In this document: in pieces, positions 25,979 to 34,043 of the stretch
Position numbering within the stretch: position 1 is the first letter of the stretch
Layout of the letters: the number at the start of each line of letters is the position of its first letter
Source of the DNA: Nocardioides sp. Root1257
GTDB lineage: Bacteria; Actinomycetota; Actinomycetes; Propionibacteriales; Nocardioidaceae
Assembly (NCBI RefSeq): GCF_001425175.1
Contig: NZ_LMDV01000014.1
Coordinates: 1 to 64,000 of the forward strand
Length of the DNA stretch: 64,000 nucleotides
Reading direction: 5' to 3'
Program-made: the position numbers and the translations under genes
The notes under the pieces: generated by a model
What the model was told of the DNA's origin: nothing
The model's input: only the letters and a program-made list of their open reading frames with translations
Databases searched by the model: none

Positions 25979-26928
25979 CGGTGGGCGCCGCGGACGAGCT
26001 CGTCGAGCAGCTCGGCGTACGAGATGCCGGCGGCGGCGAACATCCGCGGCACCTGGGAGTGCTCGGTCATGCCGGGCACGGTGTTGACCTCGTTGAGGAC
26101 CGGGCCGTCGTCGGTCAGGAAGAAGTCGACCCGGGCCACGCCCGCGCAGCCGAGGGCCTCGTACGTGGCCACGGCCGCGTCCTCGAGCGCCTTGGCCTCC
26201 ACCTCGGAGAGCAGGGCGGGGACCCGGAAGTCGGCGTGCCCGCCGTACTTCAGCTCGTGGTCGAAGAGCCCGTCGGCGACGATCTCCAGCGCGGGCGGGA
26301 CCAGGAGCGTCCCGTCGGCCCGGCGGAGCACGGCGACGTCGATCTCGCGCGCGATGACGACGTCCTCGACCAGCACGCGGGTGTCGAGGGCGAGGGCGGC
26401 GTCGAGCGCCGGTCGCAGGTCCTCGGCGCGGGCGACCAGGCTGACGCCCAGGCTGGAGCCGGCGGCGACGGGCTTGACGACGACGGGGTGCGTCCAGCGC
26501 TCGTGCTCGGCGGTCGCGGCGGTGACGAGGTGGCCGGGCGTCGTGGCGATGCCCACCGCGTCGGCGACCAGCTTGGTCGCCCACTTGTCCATCGCGAGGG
26601 CGCCCGGCCGGACCCCGGAGCCGACGTACGGCAGCCCGGCGAGCTCGCAGAGCGCGGCGAGCGTGCCGTCCTCGCCGTGCGGCCCGTGGACCACGGGGAG
26701 GACGACGTCGCAGCCGCGCAGCACCTGCGCCGCGCCGCACAGCCCGATCGGACGGAGTCCGCGGTCGCGCCAGGTGCCGTCGCGGCCGATGGTCAGCGGC
26801 ACGACGTCGTACGACGCGGGGTCGAGCGCCGCGGCGACCGAGGCGGCCGACGCGAGGGAGACGTCGTGCTCGCAGCTCTGCCCGCCGCCGATGACGGCGA
26901 CCCTGGTCCGGGCCGACGCGGTGCTCAC
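25975..26928 (-). CDS. D-alanine--D-X ligase (Ddl/Van family)
   Basis: A 317-residue ATP-grasp ligase joining D-alanine to a second D-amino acid for peptidoglycan precursors. GGGQSCEHDVSLASA begins the fold, VHGPHGEDGTLAALCE binds the first D-Ala, VVKPVAAGSSLGVSLV is the ATP-grasp loop, and FLTDDGPVLNEVNTVPGMT ends with the metal ligands. The omega-loop reads GLFDHELKYGG: it keeps the Lys-Tyr pair of D-Ala-D-Ala/D-Ala-D-Ser ligases and lacks the His segment typical of VanA-type D-lactate ligases. It sits between racemase and acyltransferase with 4-nt overlaps. It may be a second, dedicated ligase rather than the housekeeping one. Confidence 0.85.
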   Translation of the reverse strand: MSTASARTRVAVIGGGQSCEHDVSLASAASVAAALDPASYDVVPLTIGRDGTWRDRGLRPIGLCGAAQVLRGCDVVLPVVHGPHGEDGTLAALCELAGLPYVGSGVRPGALAMDKWATKLVADAVGIATTPGHLVTAATAEHERWTHPVVVKPVAAGSSLGVSLVARAEDLRPALDAALALDTRVLVEDVVIAREIDVAVLRRADGTLLVPPALEIVADGLFDHELKYGGHADFRVPALLSEVEAKALEDAAVATYEALGCAGVARVDFFLTDDGPVLNEVNTVPGMTEHSQVPRMFAAAGISYAELLDELVRGAHR

Positions 26929-28073
26929 GACAGGCTCCGCAGGTGCGGGACGGCGAGGGTGCGGCGCTCGACGCGGGCGCCGATGCCGGTGACGACCTCG
27001 TGCTCGATGGTGCCGGCCCAGGTCGCCCACTCGGCGACGGTCGGCTCGCCGTGGGTGCCCGGCCCGAAGACGGTGACCGTCTCGCCGGGATCCACGCCGC
27101 GCTCGCCCAGGTCGACGACCAGCTGGTCCATGGAGATCCGGCCGACGACGCGGCGCCGGACGCCGCGGACCAGGACCTCGGCGCGGCCGGAGGCGAGCCG
27201 GGGCAGCCCGTCGGCGTACCCCAGCGGCACCAGGCCGAGGTGGGTCGCGGCGGCGGTGCGGTGGCTGTGGCCGTAGCCGACCGGGGTCCCGCCACGGACC
27301 CGGCGCACCTGCGCGACGGGCGCCGTCAGCGTCATCGCGGGGTGCAGCCGGGTCGTGCCGGACGGGTCGATACCGACCAGGCCGGCGCCGACGCGGCTCA
27401 TGGTGTGGTGGCTGCGCGGGTCGGTCAGGGTCGCCGCGGTGGCGGCAAGGTGCCGGTCGCGGGGCCGCAGGCCGGCCGCGCGGGCGGTCTCGAGCGCCCA
27501 GGCGAAGCGGGTCCGCCCCAGCGCGTTGCACTCGTCGTCCGGGTCGTCGGCGCAGCCGAGGTGGCCCATGACGCCCACGACCTCGAGCTCGCCGCGCTGC
27601 TCGGCGCGACGGGCGGCGCGGCACAGGGACCCCCAGGTGGCGGGATCGGCACCGTCGCGGGCCATCCCGGTGTCGAGGTGCAGGTGCACGCGGCTGCGGC
27701 CGGGAGCGGCCGCGACCGCGCTCAGGTGCTGGGCGCTCGGGACGGCGACGTCGACGTCCCGCTCGGCGGCCAGCGCGTAGTCGGCGTCCACCGGGTTGAG
27801 CCAGCTCAGCAGAGGTACGCCGAGCCCCGCGTCGCGCAGCGGCCACGCCTCGTCCAGCGACGTGACGCCGAGCCGCGTGGCGCCGTGGGCAAGCGCGGTG
27901 CGTGCGACGTCGATCGCCCCGTGCCCGAAGCCGTCCGCCTTGACCACGGCCATCACCTCGCCGGCGGCCCGGTCGGTGAGCAGGCGGGTGTTGCGGGCGA
28001 CGGCGTCCAGGTCGATGTCCAGCCGCGGGCCGGCGGCCGTCGTCGTGCGGTCGCGGACGGCGAGGCTGGTCAT
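26925..28073 (-). CDS. alr: alanine racemase family protein
   Basis: A 382-residue PLP enzyme of fold type III that interconverts L- and D-alanine, or serine in VanT. VVKADGFGHG carries the PLP lysine, SRVGAGLVGIDPSG and PVGYGHSHR the catalytic tyrosine region, and RISMDQLVVDLG the second-subunit residues. Soluble, with no membrane domain. ATG 28073 overlaps the VanX-like stop; its own stop overlaps the ligase start. A D-serine-forming specificity cannot be read directly. Confidence 0.88.
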   Translation of the reverse strand: MTSLAVRDRTTTAAGPRLDIDLDAVARNTRLLTDRAAGEVMAVVKADGFGHGAIDVARTALAHGATRLGVTSLDEAWPLRDAGLGVPLLSWLNPVDADYALAAERDVDVAVPSAQHLSAVAAAPGRSRVHLHLDTGMARDGADPATWGSLCRAARRAEQRGELEVVGVMGHLGCADDPDDECNALGRTRFAWALETARAAGLRPRDRHLAATAATLTDPRSHHTMSRVGAGLVGIDPSGTTRLHPAMTLTAPVAQVRRVRGGTPVGYGHSHRTAAATHLGLVPLGYADGLPRLASGRAEVLVRGVRRRVVGRISMDQLVVDLGERGVDPGETVTVFGPGTHGEPTVAEWATWAGTIEHEVVTGIGARVERRTLAVPHLRSLS

Positions 28074-28693
28074 GCCGCCACCGCCGCCGCGACCGGACCG
28101 TAGAGCGCGTGCCGCGCCCCGGTCACCAGCGCCCAGTAGCGGTCGCCGAAGCTCCAGTGCCACCACTCGGTGGGGTAGTTCACCAGCCCCTGACGCGTCA
28201 GCACGGTCGCCAGCAGGTCGCGGTGGGCGTGGGCGTCCGCCCCGATCCCGGCCGCGGAGAAGTAGCAGCGGCCGTCGCTCTGTTCCGGGGTCGCGTCGAT
28301 CGGAGTGCCGAGGTCGAGCTCCTCGCCGCAGACGTCGACGAGCGTCAGGTCGACGGCGGCCGCAGCCACGTGCGGCGCGACGTCGACCGGCGAGACGAAC
28401 CGGCTCGTCAGGCGCGCGAGCTCGACGTCGTCCACCCCGGGGTGGTGGGCGCGCACCTGGGCGGCGTACGACGCGATGATCGCGCGCTGCTCCTCGACCG
28501 GGCGGTAGCCCTCGACCACCCGCAGCCGGATGCCGGGCGGCAGCTGGATGTCGGCGGCCATCAGCCGGTCCGCGAGGCCGGCGCGCACCAGCGCACCGGC
28601 GGGGGAGAGGCTGCGGGGCAGCCGCACCAGCGGCTCGCCCGACTCGAGCACGGGGACCGCGCGGACGCGCTCGTCCGAGAGCAGGATCGTCAT
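28070..28693 (-). CDS. D-alanyl-D-alanine dipeptidase, VanX type (M15D)
   Basis: A 207-residue zinc dipeptidase that hydrolyses free D-Ala-D-Ala. Seen are Arg64 in EGYRP, the zinc ligands His108 and Asp115 in PHVAAAAVDLTLVD, and Glu176 plus His179 in EWWHW, all at VanX spacing. No signal peptide, so it is cytoplasmic like VanX. First gene of the operon. Together with the racemase and ligase it would remove D-Ala-D-Ala while another dipeptide is made. Confidence 0.87.
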   Translation of the reverse strand: MTILLSDERVRAVPVLESGEPLVRLPRSLSPAGALVRAGLADRLMAADIQLPPGIRLRVVEGYRPVEEQRAIIASYAAQVRAHHPGVDDVELARLTSRFVSPVDVAPHVAAAAVDLTLVDVCGEELDLGTPIDATPEQSDGRCYFSAAGIGADAHAHRDLLATVLTRQGLVNYPTEWWHWSFGDRYWALVTGARHALYGPVAAAVAA

Positions 28694-28767
28694 GCCCCCG
28701 ACGCTAGGAAGTCGGAGGCATCACCCGCCTCCACCTGAGGTACAGGCTGGCTGTCCCCAGGTGCCGA

Positions 28768-29511
28768 TCAGACGGGGACGAGCTCCACCGCGCCGACGGC
28801 GTAGCGGGCCAGGATCGTGCGCGCCAGCTCCGGGTGTGCGCCCAGCGGCTCGGAGACCGCGATGGCACCCGCCTCGACGGCGAGCTCGGCGGCCCGGTCC
28901 GGGAGGAACCCGGGTGCCAGGAACAGCGAGGCGACCGCGATGTGACGCCGACCCTCGGCCCGGAACGCGCGGACCGCCTCGCCGGTGGCCGGCGGGGACG
29001 CCGAGGCGAACGCCGCGGTCACGGGCAGCTTGTGGCGGGCGCCCCAGACGCGTGCGAGGCGCGCGACGGCCTGGTTGGCCAGCGGGTCGCTCGACCCGGC
29101 GGCGGCGAGCACCAGCGCGTCGAGCTCACGCACGCGGGAGCTCTTGAGCGCCTCGCGCATCCGGAGGTCGAGCACCTCGAGGAAGTGCGCCTCGAGACCG
29201 AGGATGGACGTCGCGCGGATCTGCACGCCCGGGTGCCGGGTCGTCGCCTCGGCGACGGCGCTCGGGACGTCGACCTTGGCGTGGTAGGCCTCGGTGAGCA
29301 GGAGGGGGACGACGACGATCTCCTCGTGGCCCGCCTTGACCAGGCGGTCGACGACCGTCTGGAAGGAGGGCTTGGACAGCTCGAGGAACGCGGCCTCGAC
29401 CTTGAGGTCGGGGCGCATCGTCTTGACCTCGGCGACGAGGGCCTTGATCGTGGCGGCGGACCGCGGGTCACGGCTTCCGTGAGCCAGGGCCACCAGTGCA
29501 GGTGCAGCCAT
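28768..29511 (-). CDS. sirohydrochlorin chelatase family protein (CbiX/SirB)
   Basis: A 247-residue class II chelatase with two CbiX halves. LVALAHGSRDPRSA near the N terminus carries the metal-binding His, VVVPLLLTEAYHAKVDVP the second His, and a weaker copy follows in the C-terminal half (ASLFLAPGFLPDR). It inserts Fe2+ into sirohydrochlorin to make sirohaem, the cofactor of the sulfite reductase three genes upstream in the same operon, which makes the ferrochelatase role likely over cobalt. Confidence 0.85.
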   Translation of the reverse strand: MAAPALVALAHGSRDPRSAATIKALVAEVKTMRPDLKVEAAFLELSKPSFQTVVDRLVKAGHEEIVVVPLLLTEAYHAKVDVPSAVAEATTRHPGVQIRATSILGLEAHFLEVLDLRMREALKSSRVRELDALVLAAAGSSDPLANQAVARLARVWGARHKLPVTAAFASASPPATGEAVRAFRAEGRRHIAVASLFLAPGFLPDRAAELAVEAGAIAVSEPLGAHPELARTILARYAVGAVELVPV

Positions 29512-29548
29512 CAGGCCTACCTCCGTTCAGTGTTCGAGATGAGCTTCG

Positions 29549-30292
29549 TCATGAGTGGATCCCGCACTCGGTCTTGTTGGTGCCCGCCCAGCGCCCGCTG
29601 CGCGGGTCGTCACCGGGCGCCACGCGCCGGGTGCAGGGCCAGCAGCCGATCGACGGGTAGCCGTCGTAGACCAGTGGGTTGACGAGGACGCCGTTGTCCG
29701 CCATGTACTTCTCGACCTGCTCGTCGGACCACCGAGCGAGCGGAGAGATCTTGACCTTGCCCTTCTTCGCGTCCCAGCCGATGACCGGCGCGATGACGCG
29801 GTTCTTGGTCTCCGCGCGACGCAGGCCGGTCGCCCACGCGTCGTAGTTCGCGAGCCGGTCCGCGAGGGGCTCGACCTTGCGCAGCTTGCAGCACAGGTCG
29901 GGGTCGGTCTTGTAGAGGTCCTTGCCGTACGCCGCGTCCTGCTCGGCGACGCTCTGCACGGGCGTGATGGAGATCAGGTTGACCGGCATCGTCGCCTCGA
30001 CGGCGTCGCGGGTGCCGATCGTCTCGACGAAGTGGTAGCCGGTGTCGAGGAAGAGCACGTCGATCCCGGGCACCACCTTGGAGACGACGTCGGCCAGCAC
30101 GGCGTCACCCATCGAGGACGTCACGCAGAAGCGCTCGCCGAACGTCGCGGCGGCCCACTCGACGATCACCTCGGCCGGGGCCAGCTCGAGCTCGGCGCCC
30201 CAGTGGGACACGAGCTCGCGCAGCTCCTCGGGGGAGCGACCGGCGGTCTCGATACCGCGGTTGTTGCGGGCGGTGGTGGTGGTCAGACTCAT
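29549..30292 (-). CDS. cysH: assimilatory adenylyl-sulfate reductase
   Basis: A 247-residue CysH. It reduces adenylyl sulfate (or PAPS) to sulfite using thioredoxin. The fold has CVTSSMGDAVLADVV for nucleotide binding and IDVLFLDTGYHFVET; DLCCKLRKVEPL and CWPCTRRV hold the paired cysteines for a 4Fe-4S cluster, which marks it as an APS-type enzyme. The C-terminal TECGIH carries the catalytic cysteine. ATG 30292 overlaps the zinc-ribbon gene; an upstream extension to 30361 would be inside that gene. Confidence 0.92.
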   Translation of the reverse strand: MSLTTTTARNNRGIETAGRSPEELRELVSHWGAELELAPAEVIVEWAAATFGERFCVTSSMGDAVLADVVSKVVPGIDVLFLDTGYHFVETIGTRDAVEATMPVNLISITPVQSVAEQDAAYGKDLYKTDPDLCCKLRKVEPLADRLANYDAWATGLRRAETKNRVIAPVIGWDAKKGKVKISPLARWSDEQVEKYMADNGVLVNPLVYDGYPSIGCWPCTRRVAPGDDPRSGRWAGTNKTECGIHS

Positions 30293-30474
30293 GACTGAGC
30301 TCCTGAGGGTCGGATCAAGCCGAGCATCTTCAGGCTGAAGGCGCGCAGGCACCCGCGGCATTCCCAGGTCCCGTGCGGAGAGCTGACCTCGCCAGACTCT
30401 GAGACGACCTCGTGCGGACGCAGGTCCTCCTCCCCGCAGAAGGGGCAGTGGAAGGGGACGGCGCGCTCCGTCAT
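30289..30474 (-). CDS. small zinc-ribbon protein of the sulfur operon
   Basis: A 61-residue protein with CPFCGEE and, 26 residues later, CRGC, a four-cysteine zinc-ribbon. Its frame overlaps sulfite reductase upstream and cysH downstream by four bases each, so all three are translationally coupled. Similar small genes occupy this place in other actinobacterial sulfate assimilation operons. It might carry metal or electrons for one of its neighbours; no function is established. Confidence 0.8.
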   Translation of the reverse strand: MTERAVPFHCPFCGEEDLRPHEVVSESGEVSSPHGTWECRGCLRAFSLKMLGLIRPSGAQS

Positions 30475-32192
30475 GACGCCACTCCCTCCAGTGTCTTGTC
30501 GCCGCGCAGCAGCTCCTCGTCGGCGCGCGCGACCCAGGTCGTGAACGACTCGCCGTCCACGCGGTCGGCCAGGTAGTTGACGACCAGGCTGCTCACGTAG
30601 TCGTCGAGGCCGGCGCTGGTGACCTTGTGCGCACGCAGCTTGCGGCCGAAGTTGGCCTGCAGCCCGGTGGCGCCACCGAGGTGCACCTGGAAGCCCTCGA
30701 CCTGCTCGCCCTCGTGCATGACGAGCTGGCCCTTGAGGCCGATGTCGGCGAGCTGGGTGCGGGCGCAGGCGTTGGGGCAGCCGTTGACGTTGACGGTGAT
30801 CGTGCTGTCGAGCTCCGGGAAGCGCTTCTCGAGCTCGGTGACGAGCGCGCGGGCACGCTCCTTGGTGTCGACGATCGCGAGCTTGCAGAACTCGATGCCG
30901 GTGCAGGCCATCGTGTTGCGGCGCCAGTTCGAGGGCCGTGCGGACAGGCCGATCGCGTCGAGGCGCTCGACCAGGGCCTCGACGACCGCCGGCTCGACGC
31001 CGACCAGCACGATCTTCTGGTACGGCGTGAGGCGGGCGCCGGCGACGCCGTACTCCTCGATCAGGTCTGCGAGCTGCACGAGCAGGGTGCCGGAGATCCG
31101 GCCGGCGGTCGGCGCGATGCCGACGTAGAGCTTGCCGTCCTTCTGCTCATGCACGCCGATGTGGTCGCGGTGCCCGGTCGGGGACGGCGGCGACGCCAGG
31201 GTCACCAGCTGACGTCCGAGGTACTCGTTCTCCAGGACCTCGCGGAACTTCTCGATGCCCCAGTCCGCGACCAGGAACTTCAGCCGGGCGCGCGAGCGGA
31301 GCCGGCGGTAGCCGTAGTCACGGAAGATCGACGCGACGCCCTCCCAGGCGTCGGCGACCTCGTCGAGCGGGATCCAGACGCCCATCTTCTGGGCGAGCAT
31401 CGGGTTGGTCGACAGGCCGCCGCCGACCCAGAGGTCGAAGCCGGGGCCGTGCTCGGGGTGGACGTTGCCGACGAACGCGATGTCGTTGACCTCCGGAGCC
31501 ACGTCGTGGCTCGGGTGCCCGGTGAGCGCGGTCTTGAACTTGCGCGGGAAGTTCGCGAAGTCCGGGTTGCCGATGAAGCGGCGCTTGATCTCCTCGAGTG
31601 CCGCGGTGCCGTCGATGATCTCGTCCTTGGCCACGCCGGCGACGGGGGAGCCGAGGAACGGTCGGGGCGAGTCGCCGCAGGCCTCCATGGTGTCCAGGCC
31701 AGCGGCCTCGAGCCGCTCCCAGATCGCCGGCACGTCCTCGATCCGGATCCAGTGGTACTGGATGTTCTCGCGGTCGGTGACGTCCGCGGTGTCGCGGGCG
31801 AAGTCGACGCCGATGGTGCCGAGGGCCCGGACCGCGTCGTGCGAGAGCAGCGCTCCGTCGGAGCGGACCCGCATCATGAAGAACTCGTCGTCGAGCTCCT
31901 CCTCCTCGAGCATCGCGGTCTTGCCGCCGTCGAAGCCCGGGGCGCGCTGCGTGTAGAGACCCATCCAGCGGAACCGGCCGCGCAGGTCGGCGGGGTCGAT
32001 CGAGGCGAAGCCGCGCTTGGAGTAGGTGTAGAGGATCCGGTCGCGGACGTTGAGCGGGCTGTCGTCCTTCTTGGACTGCTCGTTCTTGTTCAGCGGCTCG
32101 GTGTAGCCGAGCGCCCACTGGCCCTCACCGCGCTTGGGGCGCGGGATCTCGGTGCGCTCGGCGCGCTTGGCGGTGAAGCGGAGGTCAGACAT
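30471..32192 (-). CDS. sir: ferredoxin-dependent sulfite reductase
   Basis: A 573-residue sirohaem/4Fe-4S enzyme of the SirA type that reduces sulfite to sulfide. Two duplicated halves each have a nitrite/sulfite-reductase ferredoxin-like region (RMRSDGALL..., then IGVHEQKDG...). The cluster/sirohaem cysteines are in [13 protein letters not shown] and [17 protein letters not shown]. The N-terminal [11 protein letters not shown] and GENIQ-like DRENIQYHW are actinobacterial signatures. ATG 32192 begins the first conserved helix. First large gene of the sulfate assimilation operon after the leader peptide. Confidence 0.93.
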   Translation of the reverse strand: MSDLRFTAKRAERTEIPRPKRGEGQWALGYTEPLNKNEQSKKDDSPLNVRDRILYTYSKRGFASIDPADLRGRFRWMGLYTQRAPGFDGGKTAMLEEEELDDEFFMMRVRSDGALLSHDAVRALGTIGVDFARDTADVTDRENIQYHWIRIEDVPAIWERLEAAGLDTMEACGDSPRPFLGSPVAGVAKDEIIDGTAALEEIKRRFIGNPDFANFPRKFKTALTGHPSHDVAPEVNDIAFVGNVHPEHGPGFDLWVGGGLSTNPMLAQKMGVWIPLDEVADAWEGVASIFRDYGYRRLRSRARLKFLVADWGIEKFREVLENEYLGRQLVTLASPPSPTGHRDHIGVHEQKDGKLYVGIAPTAGRISGTLLVQLADLIEEYGVAGARLTPYQKIVLVGVEPAVVEALVERLDAIGLSARPSNWRRNTMACTGIEFCKLAIVDTKERARALVTELEKRFPELDSTITVNVNGCPNACARTQLADIGLKGQLVMHEGEQVEGFQVHLGGATGLQANFGRKLRAHKVTSAGLDDYVSSLVVNYLADRVDGESFTTWVARADEELLRGDKTLEGVAS

Positions 32193-32217
32193 GTCTGTCG
32201 ATTCCTTGACGAGGCGG

Positions 32218-32261
32218 GGCCAGCGACCTCGACCGGCGTCGTTGCCGGGAGGTCAGCGGCC
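32218..32261 (-). promoter_or_regulatory. stem-loop between leader peptide and sulfite reductase
   Basis: GGCC-GCT-GACCTC then CCGGC-AACGAC-GCCGG, then the matching right arm GAGGTC-GCT-GGCC on the minus strand: a long stem with a three-base internal mismatch and a 6-nt loop. It lies after the stop of the leader peptide and about 26 nt before the sir start, where an attenuation or translational-control structure would be placed. No U-run follows, so it is not a simple terminator. Confidence 0.6.
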
Positions 32262-32281
32262 AGAAGCTGGGCTGCTGCTGG

Positions 32282-32368
32282 TCAGGAATGCCAACACATC
32301 ATGCTGCGCGTACGACCGAAGTCCACGTGGCGTCGAACCACGAGGTACGTCGTGACAGCAGTGATCAT
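32282..32368 (-). CDS. sulfur-operon leader peptide
   Basis: A 28-residue reading frame upstream of sir. Its centre, [19 protein letters not shown], matches the actinobacterial putative-leader-peptide pattern (RRHVDL-R-...-C), which is usually found before cysteine, methionine or sulfate-assimilation genes and ends in a cysteine-containing tail. Cysteine near the C terminus would let ribosome stalling report Cys-tRNA supply. ATG 32368 lacks a clear ribosome-binding site, so the start could be a nearby alternative. Confidence 0.72.
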   Translation of the reverse strand: MITAVTTYLVVRRHVDFGRTRSMMCWHS

Positions 32369-32412
32369 GTCAAGGAGTCTCACGGGTCGGACGCCCATCC
32401 GACAAACGCCAA

Positions 32413-32427
32413 TCTCATGGAATGAGA
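32413..32427. promoter_or_regulatory. operator-like palindrome between sir operon and glyA
   Basis: TCTCAT-GGA-ATGAGA, a perfect 6-bp inverted repeat with a 3-nt centre. TGAGAC half-sites recur at 32443-32448 (20 bp away, same strand) and as GTCTCAC at 32377. It lies in the 364-bp divergent region between the sulfur operon and glyA and could be a regulator site for either. The regulator is unknown. Confidence 0.55.
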
Positions 32428-32555
32428 CGAGGATCCATGATGTGAGACACAGGATCGAGGCCGTGAGGCGTGGACCCGGGCGTCGTGCGGCGCACGTCAC
32501 ATCGGGGGCCGCGACCGGAGGCATCGACCACGGGACGACCACTAGAGTTTTCGCC

Positions 32556-34004
32556 ATGAGCGACGCGCAGATCTCCGCCCTGACCAGCAGCGCCTACCAG
32601 CAGGCCCTCGAGGTGATCGCCTCGGTCGAGCCGCGGATCGCCGAGGCCACCCGTCAGGAGCTCACCGACCAGCGAGGTTCGCTCAAGCTGATCGCGAGCG
32701 AGAACTACGCCTCGCCGGCCGTGCTGCTCACCATGGGCACCTGGTTCAGCGACAAGTACGCCGAGGGCACGGTCGGCCACCGCTTCTACGCCGGCTGCCA
32801 GAACGTCGACACCGTCGAGGCGCTCGCCGCGGAGCACGCCCGCGAGCTGTTCGGCGCCGAGTACGCCTACGCCCAGCCGCACTCCGGCATCGACGCCAAC
32901 CTGGTCGCCTTCTGGTCGATCCTCGCCCACCGCGTCGAGGGCCCCTGGCTGGAGAAGTACGGCGCCAAGAACGTCAACGACCTCACCGCCGAGGACTGGG
33001 AGACGCTGCGCCACGAGCTCGGCAACCAGCGCCTGCTCGGCATGGCGCTGGATGCCGGCGGCCACCTCACCCACGGCTTCCGCCCGAACATCAGCGGCAA
33101 GATGTTCCACCAGCAGCAGTACGGCACCGACCCCGAGACCGGTCTGCTCGACTACGACGTCGTGCGCGCCAAGGCGAAGGAGTTCAAGCCGCTGGTGCTG
33201 GTGGCCGGCTACTCGGCGTATCCGCGCCGGGTGAACTTCGCCAAGATGCGCGAGATCGCCGACGAGGTCGGCGCCACGCTCATGGTGGACATGGCGCACT
33301 TCGCCGGCCTGGTCGCGGGCAAGGTCTTCACCGGCGACGAGGACCCGGTGCCGCACGCCCACATCGTCACGACCACCACCCACAAGTCGCTGCGCGGCCC
33401 GCGCGGCGGCATGGTGCTCGCCACGGAGGAGTACGCCCCGAGCGTCGACCGCGGCTGCCCGATGGTGCTCGGCGGGCCGCTCTCGCACGTGATGGCGGCC
33501 AAGGCAGTCGCGCTCGCGGAGGCGCGCCAGCCCGCGTTCCAGACCTACGCCCAGCAGGTCGCCGACAACGCCAAGTCGCTCGCCGACGGCTTCCTGAGCC
33601 GCGGCGCCACGCTGGTGACCGGCGGCACCGACAACCACATCGTGCTGCTCGACGTCTCGTCGTTCGGCCTCACCGGTCGGCAGGCGGAGTCCGCGCTGCT
33701 CGACGCCGGCGTCGTCACCAACCGCAACTCGGTGCCGGCCGACCCGAACGGTGCCTGGTACACCTCGGGCGTCCGTCTCGGTACGCCGGCGCTCACCACC
33801 CGGGGCTTCGGCCACGACGAGTTCGACAACGTCGCGGAGCTGATCGTCCACGTCCTGCAGAACACCCAGCCCGGCACCACCAAGGCGGGTGGCCCGTCGA
33901 AGGCGTCGTACACGCTGGGCGACGGCGTGGCCGACAAGGTCAAGGACGCCTCCGCCGAGATGCTCGACAAGCACCCCCTCTACCCGGGCCTCGAGCTGAG
34001 CTGA
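32556..34004 (+). CDS. glyA: serine hydroxymethyltransferase
   Basis: A 482-residue PLP enzyme interconverting serine and glycine with tetrahydrofolate. [12 protein letters not shown] and [12 protein letters not shown] are family blocks, and [14 protein letters not shown] holds the PLP lysine. It is longer than the ~420-residue form because of an insertion around residues 135-195, as in the long actinobacterial GlyA. ATG 32556 is chosen; the open frame extends nearly 2 kb upstream only as a chance reading across the sulfur operon. Placement beside cysteine-synthesis genes fits shared use of serine. Confidence 0.95.
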   Translation: MSDAQISALTSSAYQQALEVIASVEPRIAEATRQELTDQRGSLKLIASENYASPAVLLTMGTWFSDKYAEGTVGHRFYAGCQNVDTVEALAAEHARELFGAEYAYAQPHSGIDANLVAFWSILAHRVEGPWLEKYGAKNVNDLTAEDWETLRHELGNQRLLGMALDAGGHLTHGFRPNISGKMFHQQQYGTDPETGLLDYDVVRAKAKEFKPLVLVAGYSAYPRRVNFAKMREIADEVGATLMVDMAHFAGLVAGKVFTGDEDPVPHAHIVTTTTHKSLRGPRGGMVLATEEYAPSVDRGCPMVLGGPLSHVMAAKAVALAEARQPAFQTYAQQVADNAKSLADGFLSRGATLVTGGTDNHIVLLDVSSFGLTGRQAESALLDAGVVTNRNSVPADPNGAWYTSGVRLGTPALTTRGFGHDEFDNVAELIVHVLQNTQPGTTKAGGPSKASYTLGDGVADKVKDASAEMLDKHPLYPGLELS

Positions 34005-34015
34005 CGCAGCCTCAG

Positions 34016-34043
34016 CCGCTCCCGGTCACACCGCCGGGAGCGG
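34016..34043. terminator. bidirectional terminator between glyA and M1 peptidase
   Basis: CCGCTCCCGG and CCGGGAGCGG form a 10-bp perfect stem around an 8-nt loop. The stop codon of the convergent M1 peptidase gene falls in the loop, and glyA ends 12 nt to the left, so one structure can serve both genes. There is no long T-run, as is common in high-GC bacteria. Confidence 0.65.

Noticed and set aside
30627-34004. An uninterrupted plus-strand frame of more than 1000 codons through the sulfur operon into glyA
   Set aside because: Only the last 482 codons match a protein (GlyA). The rest is the antisense of sulfite reductase, kept open by high GC.
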